Shown: positions 17,824 to 26,852 of the stretch, piece by piece
Numbering within the stretch: position 1 is the first letter of the stretch
Layout: each line of letters starts with the position of its first letter
Assembly: GCA_019310535.1 (NCBI GenBank)
Contig: JAFDED010000023.1
Coordinates: 1-55,470 of the forward strand
Direction: 5' to 3'
Length of the DNA stretch: 55,470 nt
Source of the DNA: Deltaproteobacteria bacterium
GTDB lineage: Bacteria; Desulfobacterota; JAFDED01
Notes under the pieces: model-generated
What the model saw: the letters and a program-made list of their open reading frames with translations, nothing else
Database searches by the model: none
What the model was told of the DNA's origin: nothing
Position numbers and translations under genes: made by a program

Positions 17824-18842
17824 GCCCTGCCGCTCCCGAGAAGGTAAATGAAAAACGGTGCCCCGCACATCGCGGTAATGACGCCCACCGGTAGCTCAGT
17901 CGGGGCAATTATGGACCGCGCTATGGCATCCGCAGCTATCATAAAGGCCCCCCCGAACAGAAACGAGGCCGGAAGCACAATACGGTGGTCCGATCCCATG
18001 ACCATCCGGATCATATGAGGCACCATCAGACCGATAAACCCCACCACACCGGTGAAAGAAACCGCGACGGCCGTGATGAGAGAGGCGCAAATAAAAAGGA
18101 TTTTTTTTACACGCACCACATCCACACCCAATTGCAGTGCAGTGTCCTCACCCGTTATGATCAGGTTCAATGGCCTGGCATGTATGAAAATGACGAAAAA
18201 GCCGCAGACCACTATCGGCCCTACGATCAATATCTCCCCGTAATTTGAAAATCCAAAATCACCCATGAGCCAGAAAAGGATGTTGTGAATACGATCACTG
18301 CTGGCAATGGAGACCATGAACATAACCACCGCTGTAAAGAAGGCATTGATGACCACTCCAGCCAGCAAGAGTGTCTGGCTGTGAATTCGCTGGCGGACCT
18401 TCGCTACGGTAAAAACAATAACCATGGTGGTCAATGCGCCCATGAAAGCCATCGCGGGAAGCAGCACCCCCAGGCTGCCCAATCCCATCAGGATAACCCC
18501 CACGGCGCCCACCGCAGCACCGCTGGATATGCCCAGGATGTAAGGTTCGGCCAGGGGGTTTCGCAGCAAGGCCTGCAGCACTACCCCACAGATGGATAGG
18601 GCTGCCCCCACCAGAGCGGCCATGATGATCCGAGGAACTCGAACCTGAAGGAGAATTGTTCGAATGCCGACCAGACGTGTCGGAAGCTCCCCTTCCTCAG
18701 GAAACAGGATCTGTGTGATGTCGGATACTGCAATATGGGCCGTGCCAATGAAAAGCGCACTTACTCCGGTGCCCCACAAGAGCGCAAAAAGCGCGAAGCA
18801 TGTGAGCAGGACCGATCTTTTCGTGGCCCTCATGGCAGGCAC
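17820..18842 (-). CDS. btuC: FecCD/BtuC-type ABC permease
   Basis: A 340-aa integral membrane protein with about 9-10 helices. The family hallmarks RVPRIIMAALVGAALSICGVVLQALLRNPLAEPYILGISSGA and TGVVGFIGLMVPHMIR are present. It overlaps the substrate-binding-protein gene by 13 nt upstream and the ATPase gene by 4 nt downstream, so the three are translated together. The function assignment to corrinoid uptake is by context with tonB, cobT and the riboswitch-led genes. Confidence 0.9.
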   Translation of the reverse strand: MPAMRATKRSVLLTCFALFALLWGTGVSALFIGTAHIAVSDITQILFPEEGELPTRLVGIRTILLQVRVPRIIMAALVGAALSICGVVLQALLRNPLAEPYILGISSGAAVGAVGVILMGLGSLGVLLPAMAFMGALTTMVIVFTVAKVRQRIHSQTLLLAGVVINAFFTAVVMFMVSIASSDRIHNILFWLMGDFGFSNYGEILIVGPIVVCGFFVIFIHARPLNLIITGEDTALQLGVDVVRVKKILFICASLITAVAVSFTGVVGFIGLMVPHMIRMVMGSDHRIVLPASFLFGGAFMIAADAIARSIIAPTELPVGVITAMCGAPFFIYLLGSGRA

Positions 18843-19789
18843 CTCCCGACCTCTTCAGCAACTCGGGGATGCAGCATCCTCAAGACAGCCATGACTCCAT
18901 GAATACAACGAGGAGAGGGGCGGTCAATCAGGTCCGAATTCACACCATAGACACGGCCATTCTTAACCGCTGGAATTTCCCCCCATCGGCGCCATTGTTC
19001 CAATAGTTTTGAATGGGGAACAGGTTTTCCCATGGTTGAAGCTATGATCACATCGGGTCGTTGAATAATAATCTGTTCCATGGAGAGCCTCGGATATTTG
19101 CCGCTCAAATCACGGGCTAGATTCAAGCCGCCCGCAAGGGTGATGACGTTGTCGGAAAAAGTGCCTTTTCCCGCACTGACCAGAGGGTTAAGACCTAACT
19201 GGTAGAGGACCTTTGGACGATACGTGACCTTTTTTACCGCATTCCGAATGCAGGCTATGGCTTTTTCCATTTTCTGGGCCACAGTCTCAGTATTCGGGGC
19301 CCGGACAGCGACGCCTATATTGCGAATGGACCTGACGATTTGTTCAACGCTTCCAGGGTTTATTGCATACGTGGGAATCTCCAATCGATCGAGCTCGTCC
19401 ACGAGGGCCTTGGGTGTTCCATCCGCCGTGGCGATCACCAGGTCGGGCTGAAGGGCGATGATCTTTTCAAGGTTGGGCCTGTGGTAAGGACCAACCCTGG
19501 GGAGGTTCCTGGCCGCCTCCGGAAATTCGCTGTTCTGAGATACTCCCACCACGCGTCCTCCGGCTCCCACCACAAAAAGGATCTCGGTAATGCTGGGAGC
19601 CAGAGCGATTATCCGCGCCGGCGTCCCCCCGATCGCGACCGTCCGGCCCATTTCGTCCGTAAGCCCCAGGGCAAAATCGCAAGGGGAAAAAAGCAACGAG
19701 GCGATCATGATCGCACTCAATAAGCATGCCCTGATCCTGCCTGATTGTTTCTCTATCCACAGTGATATGGTTGGATGAATCCAAATCAT
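18830..19789 (-). CDS. btuF: Periplasmic corrinoid-binding protein of the BtuF type
   Basis: A 319-aa exported binding protein. An N-terminal signal sequence (about 18-42, ACLLSAIMIASLLFSPCDFALG) is followed by a type III periplasmic binding domain: TDEMGRTVAIGGTPARIIALAPSITEILF, then LQPDLVIATADGTP, and the second lobe ending in PSPRCIHGVMAVLRMLHP. It delivers ligand to the permease encoded immediately downstream. The long N-terminus before the signal suggests the true start may lie inside (no strong alternative seen). Confidence 0.87.
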   Translation of the reverse strand: MIWIHPTISLWIEKQSGRIRACLLSAIMIASLLFSPCDFALGLTDEMGRTVAIGGTPARIIALAPSITEILFVVGAGGRVVGVSQNSEFPEAARNLPRVGPYHRPNLEKIIALQPDLVIATADGTPKALVDELDRLEIPTYAINPGSVEQIVRSIRNIGVAVRAPNTETVAQKMEKAIACIRNAVKKVTYRPKVLYQLGLNPLVSAGKGTFSDNVITLAGGLNLARDLSGKYPRLSMEQIIIQRPDVIIASTMGKPVPHSKLLEQWRRWGEIPAVKNGRVYGVNSDLIDRPSPRCIHGVMAVLRMLHPRVAEEVGRCLP

Positions 19790-19987
19790 TTTATAGAATT
19801 ATAAATTTAAATCAGCAACCAATTGGTAATATGTAATTGCCCGGGAACACCACAGGACCTATCCACGCTATCAAAGATAATGTTAGTGGGTGGCTCAAAC
19901 GATTTGTCGTCCGGGCCACCCCGCCGAAGCCTAATCATTGTCTCCTGCTCCTCTCCTCTACTCAACAAATTTTTCCTGGTAATCTGC

Positions 19988-20899
19988 TCATTTCAGCCGA
20001 AAAGTGATAGGGACCTGGACCCGCATCGCCACGGGCTTACCATCCTGAGTCCCGGCAGTGAATCGCCACGTCTTGACGGCCTGCAGCGCGGCCTTGTCCA
20101 GGACCTCGTGTCCCGAGGATCGGACCAGAGACACGTCTCCAACTGTACCGTCCGGGAGTACCATTACGCGCACGATACATGTACCCTCTTGCCCCCTCAA
20201 ACGGGCCACCCTTGGGTAGGAAGGGGGTCTGTTCCGCTTATATTGGGGGATAGCCATGGTGCGCACGGGCGCTGACCTTTTGTCCTCATGAGAAGGCCGG
20301 AGAGCGCTGGTTTGGCGGAATTCATCCGAATCAAAGCTGTTTCGGCTCTTTTCCTGTACGTGTTGTCGGCTGACACGTCTGTTTTCAGGGAACTGTTGCG
20401 TCGATTCGGCAGCGAGTGATTCCCGTTTGGTCTTTACCGGCGGTTTTGCCCTTGGTCTGCTTGGTTTCGGGCGGTCGGAAACTTCGCTCAGGTGCTTGGG
20501 CTTTATTTTCGCTCGATCTCCGGTCCGCCTCGCTTTGCGGTCGGGCTGGACTGCCTTTTTCGAGGTGTGTAACGGATTTCGTGGAGCAGCCTTTTTCCGG
20601 ACCGGGACCTTAAGCGGTTTTTTCTCGGGGAGAGTTATCTTTTTTTGCCTGAGCGACGGCCTTTGATGGACAACTTTTTTATGTATCTTCACGGGCTTGC
20701 GCTGCAGAATCTGCGGAGAGACCTTGCGCGGCGTCACGGGAGCCGGCGTGGGGGTGAGCGGTTCCCTGTGGACAAACGAAATCCGCAGCGGTGCCGGGGG
20801 AGGGGGAGAAGCCCGGATCCTAAAGTCCGCGGGTATGAACGCCAGGAGCCCGTGAACCGTCAATGCGAGGAGGGCTGGGATCATCAAATCCCGTTTCAT
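19988..20899 (-). CDS. tonB: TonB energy transducer
   Basis: A 303-aa protein with one N-terminal membrane helix (about 8-24), a long Pro/Lys/Arg-rich periplasm-spanning region (about 30-200, for example KKVVHQRPSLRQKKITLPEKK in part) and a C-terminal TonB domain (about 220-303, YPRVARLRGQEGTCIVRVMV ... ALQAVKTWRFTAG). It couples the proton gradient to outer-membrane receptors such as BtuB nearby. It overlaps exbD by 4 nt. About 200 nt separate it from btuF; that gap has a GGGTGGC/GCCACCC inverted repeat (19888-19921) without a T-tract. Confidence 0.92.
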   Translation of the reverse strand: MKRDLMIPALLALTVHGLLAFIPADFRIRASPPPPAPLRISFVHREPLTPTPAPVTPRKVSPQILQRKPVKIHKKVVHQRPSLRQKKITLPEKKPLKVPVRKKAAPRNPLHTSKKAVQPDRKARRTGDRAKIKPKHLSEVSDRPKPSRPRAKPPVKTKRESLAAESTQQFPENRRVSRQHVQEKSRNSFDSDEFRQTSALRPSHEDKRSAPVRTMAIPQYKRNRPPSYPRVARLRGQEGTCIVRVMVLPDGTVGDVSLVRSSGHEVLDKAALQAVKTWRFTAGTQDGKPVAMRVQVPITFRLK

Positions 20900-21306
20900 T
20901 GACCAATCCTCCAGGCGGTCTCAAGGGATATTTTCCGAATTCCGGCGCCCCGGACCGCATCCATGACCCGCACAATCATCTCGTAGGCTGATTTCCGGTC
21001 ACCGCTTATTCGTATTTCAACGCCGGGGTCCTTGTGTTTGAGTCCTGCCAGGACGGCGGGCAACTCCTTGAGCGTAACAGGCACCGTATCAAGGAAAAGA
21101 GCGCCGCTTCTGGCAATACTGATGTCATGGTATGAGCGTTTCTCAATGAGGGAGTTCTTGGCAAAAGGAAGCTCCACTGCAATGCCGCGATGCACGGACA
21201 TGGAGAGCATGGCGTAAATGAAAAAAACCAGAAGCAGAAACATGATGTCGATCAGCGGAATGATCTCTATGCGCACGTTTCGTCTTGTTCTTTTTTTCAG
21301 CTTCAT
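20896..21306 (-). CDS. exbD: ExbD/TolR biopolymer transport protein
   Basis: A 136-aa protein with a short basic cytoplasmic start, one membrane helix containing the key Asp (EIIPLIDIMFLLLVFFIYAML, Asp about 20), and a periplasmic domain ending in VMDAVRGAGIRKISLET, typical of ExbD. It overlaps exbB by 4 nt and tonB by 4 nt. It is part of the proton-driven motor that energises TonB. Confidence 0.93.
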   Translation of the reverse strand: MKLKKRTRRNVRIEIIPLIDIMFLLLVFFIYAMLSMSVHRGIAVELPFAKNSLIEKRSYHDISIARSGALFLDTVPVTLKELPAVLAGLKHKDPGVEIRISGDRKSAYEMIVRVMDAVRGAGIRKISLETAWRIGQ

Positions 21307-21938
21307 AATACCTGAAGGCGCTTTAGCGCTCCCTCCCCATTTTGTTTTCGATTTATCACGATCTCCAGGGAAGTCCCATATTTTTCCATACCGGAGATAG
21401 CATCCTCTATTTTAGCATTGAAGTAATTGAAAGCGATCAGGGTGAGCAGGGCAATGACAAGGCCCACCGCGGTGGTGATCAGAGCCTGTGAGATTCCAGC
21501 CGTGACAGCTTGAGGCGTCTCGATGGTAGCCTGGCCGAGAATGTGGAAAGAGTCTATGATGCCCAACACCGTCCCCAGGATACCCAGGAGTGGGGCCAGG
21601 GTGATGATGGTGTCCAGTGGGGTCATGTTCCTTCGCATCCGTTTCACTTCCTCTGCGGAGGCCATCTCCAGAGCGTTCTCCAGAGAGTATTCCCGGTGCA
21701 CCAGACCGCAAACCAGCATCCGGACCACAAAGTCCTTTGATCCAGCCGTCTCCCCGGCAATGGACTCATACTCACCCCTGTCGGCGAACGTGAGTATACG
21801 TTCCACCAGGTCTCCATCGCGTTCCCGTCCCGCCTTCCACCAGAAAAACAGCCGTTCGATGATCAACGTCAGGGACACGATGGAACAGGCCAGCAGAGGG
21901 TACATGATCACTCCGCCCTTGATGATAACATCAATCAT
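21303..21938 (-). CDS. exbB: ExbB/TolQ/MotA-family proton channel
   Basis: A 211-aa protein with three membrane segments: about 10-28 (VIMYPLLACSIVSLTLIIE), 110-135 (PLDTIITLAPLLGILGTVLGII) and 150-175 (ISQALITTAVGLVIALLTLIAF). The LAPLLGLLGTVxG and ALxTTAxGLxxAIP-like motifs define the family. First gene of the exbB-exbD-tonB set. The 290-nt space back to cobT contains an extragenic palindrome. Confidence 0.93.
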   Translation of the reverse strand: MIDVIIKGGVIMYPLLACSIVSLTLIIERLFFWWKAGRERDGDLVERILTFADRGEYESIAGETAGSKDFVVRMLVCGLVHREYSLENALEMASAEEVKRMRRNMTPLDTIITLAPLLGILGTVLGIIDSFHILGQATIETPQAVTAGISQALITTAVGLVIALLTLIAFNYFNAKIEDAISGMEKYGTSLEIVINRKQNGEGALKRLQVL

Positions 21939-22129
21939 GTTTACTGATCCCCCATGGTTCTTTCTTTGCCGATCTCAAGATGCAATGTCATGCTGGTTGG
22001 TTGACGCTTCTCATCTGTTCCTTGGGTACATTAAAATACGGATTGTGTGAATCGGCAAATAGAAATGATACACTACCTTCAGGTAATGTTTTAAAGGCGC
22101 AACCAGCATGAATCCCTTTATGTTGTATT

Positions 22130-22189
22130 TTGACAGGATACCAGGATGAACGGGATTTTCTTACCCCTTTTATCCTTGCATCCTGTCAA
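22130..22189. repeat. 60-nt extragenic palindrome between cobT and exbB
   Basis: TTGACAGGAT (22130-22139) and ATCCTGTCAA (22180-22189) are perfect inverted copies. The inner sequence carries further AGGAT/ATCCT steps (ACCAGGATGAACGGGATTTT ... TTATCCTTGC), so the whole unit can fold into a long imperfect stem. I recall similar TTGACAGGATnnACAGGATnn palindromes as dispersed repeats in deltaproteobacterial genomes. Only this copy is seen here. Confidence 0.7.
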
Positions 22190-22227
22190 GAAATTAATTA
22201 TGAAAGCAAAGAGAGACGATTTGTTGA

Positions 22228-23337
22228 TCACATGTCCTTGGATACCCCCGCTTCAGAGAAAGTGGTCATTTCATCGAGGATCTTAAGGCTGGCCTCTGCC
22301 AGGAATATTCCCAAGGCGGCACCGGTCCCCTCGCCTAATCTCAGTTCGAGATCCAGCAATGGTTTCAGGCCGAGGAATTCCAATAATAGTTTATGTCCAA
22401 TTTCGGCCGATTGATGAGAGGCGATGAGGTATGGTTTGACATAAGGCGAAAGAGATGTGGCGATCAATGCCGCTGCACCTGAGATGAAGCCGTCGATCAC
22501 AACGGGGATTCGATATCTGGCTCCGGCCAATATCACTCCTGCAATTCCTCCGATTTCCAACCCTCCCACTTTAGAGAGGACATCGATAGGGTTCTTGGGA
22601 TCGGGTCGATTTGTTTCCAGGGTTTTTTGAATTACTTCCACCTTTCGTTTCCATCCCTCATCGTCGAGACCTGTTCCAAATCCCGTGACTGTGGAGACTT
22701 CCGCGCCGGTGAATACAGCCGTTATGGCACTTGAGGTGGTGGTATTTCCTATTCCCATATCTCCCGTTCCCAGGATATCAATTCCTTTCGGTAATTCCTC
22801 TTCCACCAGGTCAATCCCCGCTTCAATGGAACGGATGGCTTCTTCCCGACTCATGGCAGGCTTTTTCATCATATTATGAGTGCCCATAGCTACCTTTTTA
22901 TTCTTCAGATGAGGATGTGGTTCAAAAACAGAGGCAACTCCCATGTCTGCTACTACGACCCTGGCCCCCACGTGCCGGGCCAGGATATTGATCCCGGCGC
23001 CTCCTCGAAGGAAATTGGAGACCATCTGGGAGGTCACCTCAGATGGGTAGGCGCTCACGCCTTCCTGAATGACGCCGTGGTCTCCGGCCAAGGTGAATAT
23101 TGCTTTATGAATGATTCGAGGCCTTGGATTTTCTTTTATTCCAGCCAACTGAATGGAAAGGGACTCTAGTTGACCCAATGAGCCTTGCGGTTTCGTCAGA
23201 TTGTCCTGCCTCATTTCCGCCTCTGCCATGGCCTTTTCGTTCAAAGGTGCGATGCCGGCCATTGTGTGGTTGATCTTATCCATGTTTCCGTTTCCCGCTT
23301 CCAAGGTTTTTCTGAGACCTCTCCGTCCAGATGTCAT
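22228..23337 (-). CDS. cobT: Nicotinate-nucleotide:dimethylbenzimidazole phosphoribosyltransferase
   Basis: Forms the alpha-ribazole phosphate of the cobamide lower ligand from nicotinate mononucleotide and a benzimidazole. Motifs include KPQGSLGQLESLSIQLAGI, FTLAGDHGVIQEGVSAYPSEVTSQMV, the GTGDMGIGNTTTSSAI loop and the near-C-terminal catalytic Glu region (RLGEGTGAALG). The ATG at 23337 overlaps the cobS stop (TGATG), consistent with coupling. An internal ATG at 23283 would give a protein closer to the usual 350 aa, so the first 18 residues are uncertain. Confidence 0.94.
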   Translation of the reverse strand: MTSGRRGLRKTLEAGNGNMDKINHTMAGIAPLNEKAMAEAEMRQDNLTKPQGSLGQLESLSIQLAGIKENPRPRIIHKAIFTLAGDHGVIQEGVSAYPSEVTSQMVSNFLRGGAGINILARHVGARVVVADMGVASVFEPHPHLKNKKVAMGTHNMMKKPAMSREEAIRSIEAGIDLVEEELPKGIDILGTGDMGIGNTTTSSAITAVFTGAEVSTVTGFGTGLDDEGWKRKVEVIQKTLETNRPDPKNPIDVLSKVGGLEIGGIAGVILAGARYRIPVVIDGFISGAAALIATSLSPYVKPYLIASHQSAEIGHKLLLEFLGLKPLLDLELRLGEGTGAALGIFLAEASLKILDEMTTFSEAGVSKDM

Positions 23338-24083
23338 CAATTGTTACACACTAAAATCACCAAGAAGATGAGGCAGAGAAATTCTGCCATTTCATTAGCA
23401 GCCCCCAAAATATCGCCTGTTACCCCGCACAATTTTTTTATGAAAAACAACCGATATCCGAGGCTGAAAAGACCAATACCTGCAAACACCACGATCCCCT
23501 TAATGCCCATGAACAATAAAGCAATTCCAAAAACCGAGATCAGGGAAAAAATGATCTCTCGGGCACCAAGGTTTTCTGTAAAAGGTTTGCCTAACCCCTC
23601 ACCGGACCTTGCATAGGGAGATCGGTAACAAACCAAGACCATGGAATTTCTTCCCATCGCAGCCATTAAGATGAGCGAGTGGGGAATAGAAGATGTTGAA
23701 ATCTGATCCAGCGCAAGATATTTAGCTCCGATTAAGAGAATAAGACTGATTACTCCAAAAGCACCGATCCGACTGTCCCGCATCACGTCAAGAATTTTTT
23801 CTCTTGTTCCGCCGGAGGCCAAGCCGTCTATGGTATCTGCAAATCCATCCAAATGGAGGCCTCCCGTTAAAAGTGCCGGAAGTCCGATGGTTAACCAGAG
23901 CACGAGGGGCCTGGGGAAGAGGAATGAAAGGAGATAATAACCTAAGGCCGAAAGCAGCCCGATCAGCAGGCCCACTAAGGGGAAAAAAGCCATGGAACTT
24001 GCGAGCACCCTGTCTTCTGACGCTAAGTCCCGGCCAAAAGGGAAAATGGTTAGAAACGAAAGGGCCTGAAGAAAGTCTCTCAC
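23337..24083 (-). CDS. cobS: Adenosylcobinamide-GDP ribazoletransferase (cobalamin synthase)
   Basis: A 248-aa polytopic membrane enzyme that joins AdoCbi-GDP with alpha-ribazole (phosphate), the last assembly step. Family signatures are visible: FLTIFPFGRD near the start, GLHLDGFADTIDGLASGGTREKILDVMRDSRIGAFG (the DGxAD-type metal site), and RNSMVLVCYRSPYARSGEG. GTG start overlapping the cobU stop by 4 nt. Coupled downstream to cobT. Confidence 0.94.
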   Translation of the reverse strand: MRDFLQALSFLTIFPFGRDLASEDRVLASSMAFFPLVGLLIGLLSALGYYLLSFLFPRPLVLWLTIGLPALLTGGLHLDGFADTIDGLASGGTREKILDVMRDSRIGAFGVISLILLIGAKYLALDQISTSSIPHSLILMAAMGRNSMVLVCYRSPYARSGEGLGKPFTENLGAREIIFSLISVFGIALLFMGIKGIVVFAGIGLFSLGYRLFFIKKLCGVTGDILGAANEMAEFLCLIFLVILVCNN

Positions 24084-24610
24084 TCTCCACCCTTTAAGAA
24101 CACCGGGATCCCCGAAACCATAAAGACGACTGTGTCCGCCACTGCAGCAATCTTCTGATTGATCATCCCTGAGAGGTCTCTGAATCGACGACTTAAGGGG
24201 TCAACCGGTACGATCCCCATCCCCACCTCGTTTGACACAATAATTAAGGAATTGTGGATATGTTTCATGGTGTCAATTAATTTATCAATTTCGTCCATTA
24301 TTTTGTGATCATTGTTCCATTGCGTCAAGAGATTAGAGAGCCAGAGGGTTATGCAATCCAGCAGTATTACCTCCGCTTTATCGGCATGCCGCCTGATTTG
24401 ATCGACAATCTCAATGGGTTCCTCAATGGTCTGCCATTCCGGCCCTCTCATTTTTTTATGACTCTCTACCCGCCAAGCCATCTCTTCATCGCGCACCTCG
24501 CACGTGGCCAGAAATAGCTTTTTGAAAGAATGTTGATTGGCGCAATCCAAAGCGAAGCGGCTCTTCCCGCTTCGACATCCGCCGGTGATAAAGATTATCC
24601 TTCTCCCCAT
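24080..24610 (-). CDS. cobU: Adenosylcobinamide kinase / guanylyltransferase
   Basis: A 176-aa enzyme that converts AdoCbi-phosphate to AdoCbi-GDP. Walker A GGCRSGKSRFA lies at residues about 10-20. ESHKKMRGPEWQTIEEP contains the His expected to carry the guanylyl group. LLDCITLWLSNLL and VSNEVGMGIVPVDPLSRRFRDLSGMINQ are strongly conserved. GGAGG lies 5 nt before the ATG. The start overlaps the cbiR end by 16 nt. The neighbouring CbiR is expected to yield the phosphorylated substrate, so the kinase step could be bypassed during remodelling. Confidence 0.94.
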   Translation of the reverse strand: MGRRIIFITGGCRSGKSRFALDCANQHSFKKLFLATCEVRDEEMAWRVESHKKMRGPEWQTIEEPIEIVDQIRRHADKAEVILLDCITLWLSNLLTQWNNDHKIMDEIDKLIDTMKHIHNSLIIVSNEVGMGIVPVDPLSRRFRDLSGMINQKIAAVADTVVFMVSGIPVFLKGGE

Positions 24611-25401
24611 TTTTCCTCCAAAACGATAAGCGATCTCTTAAGGTCGTCAATCGAAAAGACCTCCAGGGAGACGATACCGTTATAGGTACGAAGGTGGGAG
24701 AGGATAATGTTTAAAACCGGCTCGGGCAATCGATCAATACTCAAATGATCGATATCATTTTGAAAACCATGAAGGTGGATTGTTGAAACCGCGGGAAGAT
24801 ATTTTTCCAAATAGAGCCGGGGGTCTTGACCATAGATCAGAATATGACCGATATCGAGACAAATGGAAAATCCAAATTTCTTTACGATGTCTTCAATCCA
24901 TTCAAATGGGTATCCGAGCGTCTCAACGGAAATTCGGTTCGGTTCAATCCCACATGCCAATATCTCTTCCGCACTACGGATGATGCGCTTCTGCCAGGAT
25001 TCTACATCGGTTTCATCTTGACCGTTTTTATCTCTTAGATCGAAATGGAGGGTATAGACCGAGGGGTTAAGACAGAGAGTTCTATCGACCATCCTTTTTA
25101 CAATGGAAATACCGTTTGACCTTGCCTCCTCGCGTTTGTCTCCGAGAAATATATCGATGGGGAGATGGATATTAAAACCCACTTCTAGAGAGCGGGAAAG
25201 ATTAATCAGCTCATTGATCTGCTTCTCATCGGGATGATTATCCTGACCCTCGCTCTCAAAGAGGACCAGTTCTATCTCATCAAAAAATGGGCCGAGAAAG
25301 GCCACATTCGGGACGATCCGGTCAGGATAGATATACGAGGTCGTGGCCAATTTAAAAGGAAACATCCTTTTATAACATTTTTGAAGCGGAGAGTGTAACA
25401 T
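24595..25401 (-). CDS. cbiR: Cobamide-remodelling phosphodiesterase CbiR (TIM barrel)
   Basis: A 268-aa protein of the sugar-isomerase/AP-endonuclease-like TIM-barrel superfamily. FKLATTSYIYPDRIVPNVAFLG opens the barrel. Putative metal ligands lie in ELVLFES, HIDL-type strands (TLHFDLRD), SVETLG, CLDIGH, IHLHG and SLEVF. CbiR enzymes hydrolyse the phosphoribosyl bond of the nucleotide loop, giving AdoCbi-phosphate, so that the lower ligand can be replaced. I assign it from the sequence type plus tight linkage to cobU, cobS and cobT. The start at 25401 has AAGG 7 nt upstream. A generic xylose-isomerase-like hydrolase of another specificity cannot be excluded from sequence alone. Confidence 0.8.
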   Translation of the reverse strand: MLHSPLQKCYKRMFPFKLATTSYIYPDRIVPNVAFLGPFFDEIELVLFESEGQDNHPDEKQINELINLSRSLEVGFNIHLPIDIFLGDKREEARSNGISIVKRMVDRTLCLNPSVYTLHFDLRDKNGQDETDVESWQKRIIRSAEEILACGIEPNRISVETLGYPFEWIEDIVKKFGFSICLDIGHILIYGQDPRLYLEKYLPAVSTIHLHGFQNDIDHLSIDRLPEPVLNIILSHLRTYNGIVSLEVFSIDDLKRSLIVLEEKWGEG

Positions 25402-25549
25402 TTCGAGACCTTTTTATCTGGAAAAGGCCCGGTATGAGAGGATGCGCGGATCTATCCGCATGCAAATCCGGTCGGACAGGCCGGCAACCTCCACCATGTT
25501 TATATGAAAAAAATTTCTCGTTGTGCCCGAGAGGGCCTGATTGTTCACA

Positions 25550-26776
25550 TCAATAAAAGACGATATCAAATGGCGGGAGACCCACGTCAACGGGCTCCGC
25601 CGTGATCCGACTGTCGTCCCAAATATTGTAAACTATGATTCCTGGTGTTTCTAAGTCTCTGGACAACACATAGAGCTTTCCTTTGTGCACGGCGATCTTC
25701 TGGAGAAAAGCTGACGTGGGGCCGAAGATATCCGTCATCTTTTCTCCTGTATTCAGATTGAAGGAGACCACCTGATAGTTGAAGGAAGAGTCGGACACGA
25801 TTGCGTATCCCTTGGACGCGTCCGCCATGGCGAACCCTCCCAGGTCCCCGCCAAGCGCAGTTTCCCGGATCAGAACTCCCTCGGAAGTCATGGTGGACGG
25901 ATTTATCGCCTCAATACCACCATCCTCGGTGTTCGTGAATGTCCCGACGGCCCCTACCAGCAGTTGTTTGCGGCCTGGATGGTTCAGCATGCTCCCCGGG
26001 TTTTGCAGCGTCAGGGTAACGGAGCCCTCCACTGTGTCGGTTACCGGGTCGATTTTCAAAAGGATTCCTCCGCCAGTCGGGGTGAAGAAGTTGTTCCGAT
26101 CCAGCACCTGGAGGAGCACATAGACGCTTCCATTAACCAAGACGGCAGGACCGGACTCCGGTATGCCGTCCCCATCCGCAAAAGCGGAGATGTCAATTCG
26201 TCCCAGCTCATCACCAGTCTGGGGATTGACGATCAGGATGTAATCTTTTTCGTAAAGTGTTACGTAAGCCCTTGACGGTGTGAGTAACACCAGTGCCTGG
26301 GGATTGGATCCATTTCCAACACTGAACTGCCTCACCGGCGTGGAAAAGTCTGCGGGATTATACACGGTGATGTTGTCCTGACCCAGGCGGTTGATCACGT
26401 AAATGGAGCCATTGGCGTTCAGGGCCGCTGCATCGCTGTGGATGGCACCGATATTATTGGTCGCCGCCAGCGTGGATAGATCGAAGGTTGAGAAGGACCC
26501 GGTGGCGAAATCCGTGGTAACCACAAAAGCTCTGTTAAATATGTTCCAAACGCTGTTCAGCGCCCACGAACCGCTATTTTGGTCAAGCCGCCACTGGATG
26601 CCGTAGCTGCTGCCCATGAAACCCAGTTCGGGGACATTGAGGAAGTAGTCAGTTCCATTATAGACGACCGCCGGTGAAGACTCGGTGAAGTCCAGGGACT
26701 CCTGGGCGGGGGCTGAATAAGGTAATACACAAACTATCGCCCATAAGAGCAGACCGACAGGAAGCGCTTTTTTCAT
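25550..26776 (-). CDS. Secreted YncE-like beta-propeller protein
   Basis: A 408-aa exported protein with a clear signal peptide (1-24, cleavage after APA) and good RBS (AAAGGAGAAAACC). The body is a series of about seven 40-50-residue beta repeats of the type IYVINRLGQDNITVYNPADF and AYVTLYEKDYILIVNPQTGDELGRIDIS, typical of YncE/NHL-like propellers. Its position directly after btuB under the cobalamin riboswitch suggests a surface or periplasmic corrinoid-handling role. The function of such proteins in B12 loci is not settled. Residues about 42-75 (SYGIQWRLDQNSGSWAL) match a segment of the unrelated secreted protein at 53730-54899. Confidence 0.78.
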   Translation of the reverse strand: MKKALPVGLLLWAIVCVLPYSAPAQESLDFTESSPAVVYNGTDYFLNVPELGFMGSSYGIQWRLDQNSGSWALNSVWNIFNRAFVVTTDFATGSFSTFDLSTLAATNNIGAIHSDAAALNANGSIYVINRLGQDNITVYNPADFSTPVRQFSVGNGSNPQALVLLTPSRAYVTLYEKDYILIVNPQTGDELGRIDISAFADGDGIPESGPAVLVNGSVYVLLQVLDRNNFFTPTGGGILLKIDPVTDTVEGSVTLTLQNPGSMLNHPGRKQLLVGAVGTFTNTEDGGIEAINPSTMTSEGVLIRETALGGDLGGFAMADASKGYAIVSDSSFNYQVVSFNLNTGEKMTDIFGPTSAFLQKIAVHKGKLYVLSRDLETPGIIVYNIWDDSRITAEPVDVGLPPFDIVFY

Positions 26777-26852
26777 GGTTTTCTCCTTTCCTTAATCACA
26801 GGCCACGCTGTGTGCTGCGCGGTGCGCGTTTTCTCGACCCTGCAAGATGCAG

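Noticed and set aside
25402..25549. Second riboswitch between the propeller gene and cbiR
   Set aside because: It contains a short GCGGAT/ATCCGC stem but lacks the cobalamin core boxes and matches no other riboswitch core known to me.
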